Below, piece by piece: positions 12,770 to 22,619 of a stretch of 64,000 nt of DNA. Source of the stretch: Xiphophorus maculatus (Eukaryota; Chordata; Actinopteri; Cyprinodontiformes; Poeciliidae); the NCBI RefSeq assembly GCF_002775205.1, contig NC_036458.1, positions 24,454,368 to 24,518,367 of the forward strand, read 5' to 3'. The notes beneath the pieces were generated by a model. It worked only from the letters and a program-made list of their open reading frames with translations, was not told the origin of the DNA and searched no databases. The translations under genes and the position numbers were made by a program. Position 1 is the stretch's first letter; each line of letters opens with the position of its first letter.

Positions 12770-13984
12770 AGATTAATTTGGGGCTGTAATTATAACATTT
12801 CCGGAGTGGATTAATGTTACAATACAATAAATACATCTACGAAGCACTATGGAAAGAATTGAGTTAAGACATTTATAATGTGATTTTAAACTGGTTTAAA
12901 TGTGTTGTATTCATGTCCCTGACCCAGCTTTAAGCATAGTTTATATTCAGTAGGGTTCTGGTTGGGACCATTACAGAAGTCAGATCTGCTTTATTCATTA
13001 AACTATTGTTTGGATGAAAATCTAAACCTAAACTTTAATTCAGAATAAATTTTAAAGTATGCACTCAACCTTTATTCTTAGAATTAGACTGTACAAGATA
13101 GAGTGCTTTGTCTCTGTATTAGATAGACGATGGAATCATTTTAGTCTTCAGAAACAGCCAAATTTCTTCATAGGAGAGATTTTTTTGAAAAAGTGACAAA
13201 ATAAATTCTCTTAGATTTTGGTCCATGTTAGCATGATACAGGAACTCCAAGTGCTACTGTAACATATTGGTAGGCCACATGTCTCTTGTTCTACCCAGTC
13301 CTAAAAGACTGAGATGTGGTGACCATGTGGAGGACATCACCATACAGTGAATGCATCGTCTTGCTGGAAACCTCTTTAATTTGATTTGTGCATCATCCTG
13401 CTGGAAGTAGTCATCAAAACTACTTTAATGGCCATGAAAGCGATGAATGTATGTGGTCACCAACAATACTTCACCAAGGCAGTGAGGGGGCTTTTCCTTT
13501 GTTACACTGGTGGGGGTTCTTCCTGGTTGTTTGCTTTGATAAGTCAGGTAACGGTCAGTTGGAACAATTTGACAAACACATGTTGTTCATGTCAAACTTT
13601 GAGCTGACCATCTGAATGTTACAGATGAAATTTAGACACATCTGACCCGGCAACATTTTCCCCCTTGATTACTTTCCAGTATGCTGTCTCATCACCACCA
13701 GACATTACCACAACCACAAACAAAACCACCAATTTAAGAAACCTTTATACACTTGACAGATGTTTTCCGTGGGGTTCAATCATTCACATAATAAAAACAC
13801 TCAAATTTAACCTTAAAGTTAAAAAAAACAACAAATGGTTTGTAATGTCATATATAGATTACCAGATGTCATATTACACTAAGGCCAAGATGTTTAGAGA
13901 CAACATCTGCTTCCTTTATAGTGAGACTTGGGATTCAGTCAGTGTTCATGCAGGTAACGGACAGTGTCTTGCCAAACTATTCAT
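12770..13984. other. Intergenic, cln3 to protease cluster
   Basis: No coding exon was recognised. Short overlapping ORFs near 13386-13615 and 13665-14069 have no family motif and cross repeat sequence. Confidence 0.5.
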
Positions 13985-14290
13985 CTGTAGCCTTTTTCAC
14001 ATTTTGTCACATTACAGCCACAAACTTCAATGTACTTTACAGGGAATTTATAAAATAAAAAAAACATAAAGTTGAACATGATTGTGGAAAGAAACAATAA
14101 AGGGTATACAAAACATTTAACAAATATAAATCAGAGAAAGGCGGCGTGTCTCTTTTATCACTCCATTTTATTCTTATACCCCTAAAAAAATAATGTGCAA
14201 CAAGACTCAGTTAAGTCCACTGAACTATCTGATAACGCTATGACAAAATGTGAAAAAAAAATCAAAGGATATGAGTAGTTTTGTGTTACA
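13985..14290. mobile_element. Short Tc1-like element with inverted ends
   Basis: The left part reads CTTTTTCACATTTTGTCACA and the right part, on the opposite strand, reads TTTTTTTCACATTTTGTCAT, so the two ends are inverted copies about 240 bp apart. This is the size and terminal motif of a non-autonomous Tc1 derivative. No transposase is present. Confidence 0.5.
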
Positions 14291-14420
14291 GTGTAAGGTA
14301 AACATAGTAAACATTTTATGCAAAAAATAAAAAAAAGCTCCAGTATTCAATTCAAAGAAATATAAATAAAATATTGTTTTTCCGAATTACTTCAGATTTT
14401 TGTCCACACAAAGTAAGGAG

Positions 14421-14528
14421 GTCCATGCCTGGAGGGGCTGGGTGATGGATCTGATAAGAGTCTCTCATCGTCGGCTGTGTGTATAAAACTCCAGCAGCCT
14501 CTCGGCTCCACAGAGCTGCATCTCTGCC
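14421..14528 (+). promoter_or_regulatory. Promoter and 5' UTR of protease-like gene 1
   Basis: A TATAAA box lies at 14483-14488, about 43 bp upstream of the ATG. The likely start site is therefore near 14512 and the 5' UTR is short. The whole segment 14421-14598 is repeated without a mismatch at 19961-20138 in front of the second gene. Confidence 0.75.
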
Positions 14529-16671
14529 ATGGCTGTGGGTAAACTGCTCGCTCTGCTGGTTCTGCTCCAGTGCTCTGCAGGTGAGAAACAAGATCATTCA
14601 TTGTAAGGGTTCCCTCACTGCCAACATGTTGACAACCTCACAAACTGATTATTTGTGAGGTTGATATTATAAATATCTTTTCATTATTTAGTCAGTATCT
14701 CAGGATGTTGTTGGCCACCTTACTGTTGTTTCTTGTGTTGTGTCTTTAGGTGCACACTGACTTTTTGTCTACACCAAAATGTTGAATTCCTTATTCTGAG
14801 GTGACACTACTGTGTATTTCTACTTTATTTATTTCTTTTAGCTTTGATGGGAGCTGGAGTGAGGAGCTCCATCATTGGTGGGGGGGACGCCCCAAAAGGC
14901 AGGTGGCCCGGTTTGGTCTACCTTGACATCAAGACAGACAGTGGGGAGAGAAAGTGGCACTGCAGTGGTTCAATTCTCAATCAGAAGTGGATCATGACTG
15001 CTGGGCGCTGCTGGGATGAGTAAGTCTGGATGGAATTATTGAGTATTTTCTAATAATCTTCTACAATTATACACCTCTAGTGTAAATGTCTGAACCGTTA
15101 TGTTAATCAGAGCCTTTGACAAAATACATTTCAATCAGTTAACATAGTTGATTAGAACGGGTAGAAAACTGATACTAAGAAAATTAGCAGTTGTGCTAAC
15201 TCTGGCATATTTACATCAATGCTTATTGTTGACATGTTCATTAATATGTATTGTCCTAATTTAAATAAATAAAATGAAATGAAATACCGACAGGACAAGG
15301 CTATTAAGAATGATTCATAATATTCATAAATGAATATTTAAAATGTAATTAAACTCACCCATGGTTTTAAGAGACAGGGAACCCCACAAGGTTTTGAGGG
15401 TCTGGCTTTGTGTCTTTACTAGATATTTTTTGTGTGTGGTTTCGGGAACTGATGGTTTGAAGGGACACACCTGACCCCGCTTCCCGCTTTCTGACCGTCA
15501 CTTCTAACCCTCCCGCGCTAAGACTGCGCGAGGGTTAAAATTATATTAATAACATATAAACAGCAGACAGGTCGTTCAGTTGGTGTTATTTCTGCATTCG
15601 CTATCACAGAGATACCTTAAATGTATTTTAATTTATTGATGTAATTAAGTGAAACATTTTTACCTTACAACTGGTTGTAGTCATGGTGTACGCACAAACA
15701 GCAACATCATCTGCTTTGTTGTTTTATGTAACCTGAGTTATGTAACTCAAAATGTGTAGATTTGATTTTTCTCAATGTCCTGGCAGCTAAAGTAAGAGAG
15801 ATCTGATCGTCTAGTTTTGTCAAGACAGAAAAAGGCAGTAAAGGAGAGTGAACGGATTCTTCAGATGAATAGTGTCATAAAGTGTTTGAGAGTTAAAAAG
15901 TAAAAAAAGAGGTAGTAATCTGATCTCTTTTGTCTGTTCTTGTGTGTTTCAGTGAACTGAGGACCAGGTGGGATCGAACAGGAGTGTGGATCGGCACATA
16001 TGAGCTGGGCATGCCATCTGAACGTTACATGAATGTAGACCTTGTTGATCGTCTACCTGAGTTCAGGGCTGCTGGCAATGGCTTCGTCAATGACATCGCG
16101 CTGTTAAGGTTAAAATACCCTTTAGAGTTCTCTAAGAACGTTGCTCCAGTGGACTTACCCAATGATGATGACATCTTCGATTCTTCCTCTGAGTGTTGGA
16201 TCGCAGGCTGGGGTGATATTGGCAAAGGTGATTTTATTTTCCAATTGTCTATAGTGTAAAACCTACATAAGCAATGTTTTCAAAACATTTGCCATCAGAA
16301 AGGCTTTTTGAACCTTCCTATAATGAACTGTGTTTCGACATTAAAATCTACTTGAACAAACACTCATCCTTGACATGAAGGCTGCATGACTCTCTGTGTG
16401 TTTCCATCCAGTTCCTCTACCAGGAACAAAACCTCTTCAGGAGGTGCAGATTTCCATCTTGCCTCGGAAAGATTGTAAAGCCAAATATCCGACCATGACT
16501 GATACGATGTTGTGTGCAGGCGACCCTAAAGGGAAAAAGAACCCCTGTGACGTAAGTTTCAACATATATGTGAACTGAGATGATGTTCTATTTTAATATC
16601 TGTGGAAACGTTTGTGTATCAGAGCAAAAACTTTAACTCACATGAAGTTAGAACAAATCATGCCAAGGCAC

Positions 16672-16710
<39 letters not shown>

Positions 16711-17599
16711 GACACACACACACGCCGTCACACAAAATTGCATGAATACAGTCAGGTGAAAAGGAAATAAATATAAATAAACAACCAAAAGATGAATGCT
16801 TAACATAATCTAAAGTAAGAATAAATTAAGAACCAAATGCAAGAATAAAGTAAAAAAAGCAAGATGTAAGCAGAATATAAAGATAAACAAATGCATGGCC
16901 AAAATATGATATGGAAGAAATCCCTAAAAGCCCCAACAAGCCTTCACCATGACACCAGCAGTCCTAATTTAATCTCATACTTAATTTGATTTTCTAACGC
17001 TTTGTAAGAAAAAAGGCAGAAACTATTCAAATTTGTCTTTATTAGTATCACTTATATTACATTTGAACAATTAATTACCAAAAAAAACAACCTGGTGTGG
17101 TGAGTTTTCAGGGTATAGCTGAATTAAAACATTGTCCTGCCAGAAATCTGTTCATGCTTTCTTGTTACTTGTACCCAGTCAGACAAGCTCAGCTTTTCAT
17201 TCCTTGATTTCAATGCATCCAGGAACTCGGACTTGTCCCTAACATAAAAATAAAACAATCCATTTTGTCTCAGCTCCCTCTCAACATGTGTGCTTATGTA
17301 CAACAACTACAATTTAATTACCACATAGTTCCAGAGCATTGTGCAATTTGATTGTGTAGGCAGGCTCAGGGAATAAAACCTAACTTTAAGTTAAATCTGC
17401 TTCTCCTCAGGGTGACTACGGCGACCCGCTCATGTGCCGCACAGCCAGAGGCTTTGTGCAGGTGGGAATCATGAGTTATGGGAGTCCTAATGGTTGTGAG
17501 GTTGCCGGCTTTCCTAGCATTTACACACGAGTCTCCAGTTTTATGGGTTACATCAAAGATCGCATGAAGCAACTTGATGAAGAATTAGCCTCTGACTAA
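14529..17599 (+). CDS. Secreted trypsin-fold pseudoprotease 1 (S1 family, catalytic His and Ser lost)
   Basis: Five exons, 14529-14580, 14842-15019, 15953-16227, 16412-16551 and 17411-17599, join in phase to 277 codons. Residues 1-17 are a signal peptide. The S1 fold follows, with IIGGGDAP at residue 28, HCSGSIL, the catalytic-Asp motif NDIALL (Asp124), ECWIAGWG and MLCAGD. The His57 site reads TAGRC (Arg73), not TAAHC. The Ser195 site reads GDYGDP (Tyr218), not GDSGGP. Two of three triad residues are gone while every exon, splice site and most cysteines are intact, so this is a serine-protease homologue and not an obvious pseudogene. No Arg or Lys directly precedes IIGG (RSS-IIGG), so ordinary zymogen cleavage is doubtful. 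The S1 pocket position 189 appears to be Asn. The nearest recognisable relatives are mast-cell/tryptase-type S1 proteins; its role could be binding, decoy or regulation, and none is shown. Confidence 0.9.
16678..16725. repeat. (CA)n microsatellite
   Basis: About 20 CA units, with a few CAGA interruptions, in intron 4 of protease-like gene 1. Confidence 0.95.
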
Positions 17600-17731
17600 T
17601 GTTCCCAGAAGCCAGAGGAAGTGGGAGGTTCCCTAACCAGCAGAGTTGCTGCCTTTCTCAGCTTGTCTCCTTATCCACTCAACCCTTACTGCTCTCTCTC
17701 TCTCTCACTGTCAAACATTTAACCACATTGC

Positions 17732-17737
17732 ATTAAA
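17732..17737 (+). terminator. Poly(A) signal of protease-like gene 1
   Basis: ATTAAA lies 133 bp after the TAA stop and is followed by a TG-rich stretch. A second AATAAA lies at 17811. Confidence 0.6.
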
Positions 17738-18210
17738 GCTTTGAAGCATCACTCCTGGTGTCTGTTTGTGTTTATTTCATAAACTAAAATTGTCTGTAGC
17801 TCAATGAAAAAATAAAACATTAACCAGCTTAAAAATGAAAAATAAAGACTTCTCTAAACTAATAATTGTGCAATTATGCAACTTAGTGCTTGAATAACTA
17901 TCATTTTATTCATTACAATAGACCCTTGAGGTTGGGTTAGATTTATTTCAACTGTTATGCAACCATGTCCTCAGTCAGAGGCCTTTTCACATTAGTTGTA
18001 ACACAGTCAGCAACTGGAGATTCCTGTGCTGTCCACTTCTCTGACCGTATGCCAGTAATATTTGAGCTCTCCCTTACCTGACCGCCTATGACTTACTCTC
18101 TCTGATTAGTTCAACTTTCCTAGAAATTCTACACTTTTCTAGAACGTAGACAAATGTAAAGAGAGTCTTTGGTAAATTATCAGAAGACTTTTATACCAGC
18201 AAAAACAAAG

Positions 18211-18625
18211 TACAGTGGCTTGCAGAAGTATTCACACCTCTTGAACTTTTGCATATTTTGTCATATTGCAGAATGTTTTGCATTCTGAACAAAAAGTTTA
18301 ATTTTGCTCTGATCTGACCAGAGCTCCTTCTCCCACATGTTTACTGTGTCCAACTTGGCTTCTATCAAACTGCAAACAGGATTTCTTATGGTTTTTTTTC
18401 CCCAACAATGGCTTTCTCCTAGCAACTCTTCCATATAGAGCACATTTGTGCAGCGATGACTAACAGTTGTCCTGTGGACAGGTTCTGAGCAGGTTCCCCC
18501 TCTGAGCTGTGGATCATCTGGTCCAGAGTAACCTTGAGCCTCCTGGCTGCATCTCTGATCAGAGCTCTGCTTGTTCAGCTGAAGTTCAGGTGGACGGCCT
18601 CGTCTTGGGCTAACCTTAACATTTA
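18211..18625 (-). mobile_element. Tc1/mariner remnant between the two protease genes
   Basis: It begins at a TA target followed by CAGTGGCTTGCAGAAGTATT, a fish Tc1 terminus. The minus strand carries degraded transposase-like coding with an HRTTVSHR...VLYMEELLGESH stretch and a W.DQSKIKLF stretch, with frameshifts. It is non-functional. Confidence 0.65.
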
Positions 18626-19010
18626 ACACATTAAACTCAGTTCTGATTTAATGTGTTAAATTAGAACATAATTAAACACATAGCAATCTTTGGGCAGTCG
18701 GACCCCATAAAGTAAGATTTGTTTGGAAAATGGCCCCTACAGTGTATCAAATACAAAGTCACACTCACACTCCTATGTTCACAAGGACTATGTTGTGTAC
18801 AAATAGAAACATTTAAACTATTTAGAAAAATTTTAAAAAATTTTAAACATATTTTAAAAATAATAGACCACTGGCCTTTTGTCCAGCAGTCAACGTCTTG
18901 TATTCTTTTTCCCCCCATCATTTCCCTGGCCTCCTACAGTTCTCCTCATGTAACCGGCCTGACTTTTGTAATAGTTTATTTCTGTTCAACTTTGGATTTT
19001 TTATTTATTA

Positions 19011-19840
19011 GGCCCAAAGAGCAAAGCGCTGCGAAGGCGTATTGTATCTGTACTGTTTCTTATTATTACGATTCTGCGCATTTTTGGGGGCTTTATCATA
19101 TTCAAAAACTCACCAAACTTGGCGGATGCGTCTAGGCGGTTTAAAAATTTTGAATTTTAAGGTCGTCGCAAAAATCGCAAAAAAAAATGGCTCAACGGCG
19201 CCACCTAGCAATTTTCAGAAGACACAATGGTATGAACGTACTTCATTGTAGAGACATGAGAACTCACCAAGATGCTCAGAATGTACATTTAATGTTATAA
19301 GGCAAGTATCAGAGGAAGTCGGCCATTTTGGACTGAAGGTCCGATTTTGACCCCGATTTTGACGTTTACAGCCTTCGTATTTGATCGAACTCCTCCTAGG
19401 GATTTCGATTGATCGGCTTCAAACTCGGTCAGTCCGATCATAAGGCATGTCTGATTCAAAGTTATCAAAACGGTGAGTGTTTGAGCATGCTGAAGGGGGA
19501 TTACCAGGGGTCAAAGTTCACCTACTCCCCATGAAACATGAAACTGTTATATATCCTGCACAGAAACACACAGAGATACCAAACTTTCAGTTATTGATCA
19601 TCATTGAGTGTCCTAAAATATCCTACGGTCAAATGATGACATCACTTAGGCCACGCCCCCTGACAACAGGAAGTGTCATATTTTACTGTGAAGGGTCTAT
19701 AGCTTCTGCAGTGGCGAGCAGGCTGAGGCTCTGGAAACTGTGCGAGAGTTTCTGCGGTGGCTGGAACCCCCGCAGTGGCCAATAGGCCGCAGCGGCGCTT
19801 GGCTGCGAGGGCCGCATGAGGCTGCTCGCAGCTTTAATTC
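19011..19840 (+). mobile_element. Abundant teleost interspersed repeat (AAAGCGCTGCGAAGGC...CGCAGCTTTAATT)
   Basis: It starts near AAAGAGCAAAGCGCTGCGAA and ends at GCTCGCAGCTTTAATTC. Inside are the hallmark phrases ATTCTGCGCATTTTTGGGGG, AACTCACCAAACTTGGCGG, GGCGCCACCTAGCAA and GGCCACGCCCCCTGA. From general knowledge this is a high-copy fish repeat of unclear class. ORFs within it are not conserved coding. Its end lies 120 bp from the duplicated promoter of protease-like gene 2. Confidence 0.7.
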
Positions 19841-19960
19841 TTTTTGTATTTTTGTATGTTTGCATTTCATCTTTTTTTATTTATTTATTTTTATTAAATA
19901 TTTCAAAATATAACCGCTCTACATGTGGGTCCACTTTAAAAACACGCAACATGCCGCTCT

Positions 19961-20068
19961 GTCCATGCCTGGAGGGGCTGGGTGATGGATCTGATAAGAG
20001 TCTCTCATCGTCGGCTGTGTGTATAAAACTCCAGCAGCCTCTCGGCTCCACAGAGCTGCATCTCTGCC
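19961..20068 (+). promoter_or_regulatory. Promoter and 5' UTR of protease-like gene 2
   Basis: An exact copy of 14421-14528, with TATAAA at 20023-20028. The sequence immediately upstream is unrelated in the two genes, so the shared promoter block is only about 110 bp. Confidence 0.75.
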
Positions 20069-22619
20069 ATGGCTGTGGGTAAACTGCTCGCTCTGCTGGT
20101 TCTGCTCCAGTGCTCTGCAGGTGAGAAACAAGATCATTTTACATAGAACAAAATGAGTGATAACAAGAAGAGATATGCTGACTGTCCATGCCTCTTGTAT
20201 TCTGTAGATAACTTTATTATCATTTGAGTGCATACCGTCTGTGAATTAATATGGAATCCACAATATTTACACCAAAATGATAAACTAGATATTTTAGCCT
20301 CACAATAAGCATGAAGGTAAACACTACTGTGTATTTCTACTTTATTTATTTCTTTTAGCTTTGATGGGAGCTGGAGTGAGGAGCTCCATCATTGGTGGGG
20401 GGGACGCCCCAAAAGGCAGGTGGCCCGGTTTGGTCTACCTTGACATCACGACAGACAGTGGGGAGAGAAAGTGGCACTGCAGTGGTTCAATTCTCAATCA
20501 GAAGTGGATCATGACTGCTGGGCGCTGCTGGGATGAGTAAGTCTGGATGGAATTATTGAGTATTTTCTAATAATCTTTCACAATTATACACCTCTAGTGT
20601 AAATGTCTGAACTATTAATTTGCTTTATACAGAGTTAGTCAGAGGCTTTGACAAAAATACATTCCAGTCTCTTAATGTAGTTGATTGGGTAGAAAACTGA
20701 TACTTTCAAATACGATGAAAGTAGGTGTCAGGATCTGTGTTTTTCTGTGTATTTATTTAGAGTTGTCTGTGTCTCTGAGTCTCCGTGCTGTCCTGTCCTC
20801 CCCTTGATTGTTCCCTGGTGTCTCTCATTTCCTTGATTACCCTCTGTGTATTTAACCCCACCTGTGTTCCTTGTTCCTCGTCGGGTCCTTGTCAATGTGT
20901 CTGGTCCATGCATGTAGCCTGTTGCTCCAGTGCTGAGCCCTAGCCTTCTGCTCTACTGTGCTGCCAGGTTTTGTGGACTTTTGGACTTATTTAAGTATAT
21001 TTTCATCATTAAACTTCCATCAATCATCTCACCTGGGTCATCTGCGTCTTCCTCACGGGTTCCACCACAACAGTTCATGACAGTAGGAACTTATTGTACA
21101 AATATTAAACATAACATCTATAAACGAGGGAGATCTGATCGTCTCGTTTCGTCAAGCCAGATAAAGGCAGTAAAGGAGAGTGAACGGATTCTTTGAATAG
21201 TGTCAAAGTGTTTGAGGGTTGGGATTACAGGTAATCTGATCTCTTTTGTCTGTTCTTGTGTGTTTCAGTGAACTGAGGTCCAGGTGGGATCGAACAGGAG
21301 TGTGGATCGGCACATATAAGCTGGACATGCCATCTGAACGTTACATGGAAGTAAACCTCGTTGTTCGTAATCCTGAGTTCAGGGTTACTGGCAATGGCTT
21401 CATCAATGACATCGCGCTGATAAAGTTAAAAGACCCTTTAAAATTCTCTAAGAACGTTGCTCCAGTGAACTTACCCAAAGACGATGACATCTTCGATTCT
21501 TCCTCTGAGTGTTGGATCGCAGGCTGGTGGGGAAAAATCAATGGTAGAACATTTTTCACACTCATACTGCATAAATTTATACACACATACACAGACTAAG
21601 GGTGAACTTAATGTGTTACCACAATATATTGTGGTAGCATTGTGATGGTAATAAAAGTGACAATAAGATCTGTTTATTCTCTTTCAGGCAGCCTTATGGC
21701 TGTCACGGCGTGGCTCCTGAAAATCAAACCTTTTGAAATACATTTCTACAGGAGAGCAGCCACAAAACGAATTGTTATTTATATCACTAGACTGCAGAAA
21801 GTAACTTCATTTAATGATATTTTCGAATGAATTCATATTTATTGATACTTTAGTTGTGCAAACAGTGGAGAAACTAGTAAAACTAACAATCCTGACAACA
21901 TGGACAGTTTAAGAGGATTTTAAACATGACAATAAATTGGAATTCTTAGATAAATCTTAATAAGTCCATGAAATTTATTGTGATAAATGATTAGCAATGC
22001 GATAAATGCCCACCCCTGTCACGCACACATTATACTGTATAGGTGCATAATAATTGTATAGTAATAATCTGTATCCTCACCTGGACCTCTCTCTCTGCCC
22101 ATGTAGTCTGGGGTGAGAAATCAAACACTCTACAGGAGATGGAGGTTCGAATTGTGGGTCAGACTAGATGTGAAGCTACGTTTCCAGACCTGAGTGACAA
22201 CATGCTGTGTGCAGGCAGTCCTGCTGGAGGAAAATATTGCTGCAACGTGAGTTTCAACATTTCTATAAAAGCTAACATGCAGAACATCAGTTTAATCTGG
22301 TTTATTGTGAAAACATAAAACCATCTGCTAAAAACATGCAAACCCCCCCGCCCCCTCCCCTGCATTACTTTCAAGTTTCAGCCATTGTGCGACTCAGAAG
22401 CACACAAACAAACTAACATTATCACAGTGTGTCAACTTTCAGCATCCACCAGGAGACCATGGCGGCCCGCTCATGTGCCGAACAGCCGGCGGCTTTGTGC
22501 AGGTGGGAATCATGAGCTTTCACAGTCCGGATGATTGTCGTACCCCAGACCGCTTTGGAATCTACACTCAAGTCTTCAGTTATATGGACTTCATCATGAC
22601 ATACATTATGTTTGGCTAA
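20069..22619 (+). CDS. Secreted trypsin-fold pseudoprotease 2 (S1 family, catalytic His and Ser lost)
   Basis: Tandem paralogue of the gene at 14529. Exons 20069-20120, 20359-20536, 21269-21543, 22107-22246 and 22443-22619 join in phase to 273 codons. Exons 1-4 have exactly the same lengths as in gene 1. Exon 1 is identical and exon 2 differs at one base (Lys to Thr codon). Arg73 again replaces the catalytic His, Asp124 (NDIALI) is kept, and the Ser195 site reads GDHGGP (His221). Use of the acceptor at 22441-22442 adds three residues (HPP) before GDHGGP compared with gene 1. Exons 4 and 5 are strongly diverged, including the new segment starting VWGEKSN and a shorter C-terminus ending IMFG. 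It lacks the 3' UTR poly(A) signal of gene 1. Its 5' half looks homogenised with gene 1. Function unknown; secretion is inferred from the signal peptide. Confidence 0.87.
20726..21082. mobile_element. Solo LTR in intron 2 of protease-like gene 2
   Basis: The 357-bp segment begins TGTCAGGATCTG and ends TTCATGACA, with TGTCA/TGACA inverted termini. It is flanked on both sides by the 5-bp direct repeat GTAGG (20721-20725 and 21083-21087). It contains a TATTTAA box and an ATTAAA motif. These are the marks of a solo LTR left by recombination of a Gypsy-type retrotransposon. It is absent from the matching intron of gene 1. Confidence 0.88.

Noticed and set aside
14352-14601. Minus-strand ORFs repeated at 19919-20233
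   Set aside because: They are antisense to the duplicated promoter and exon 1; repetition reflects the duplication and not a conserved protein.
14529-17599. Interpretation of gene 1 as a decayed pseudogene
   Set aside because: No frameshift, premature stop or broken splice site was found; only catalytic residues changed, and the second copy shows the same pattern.
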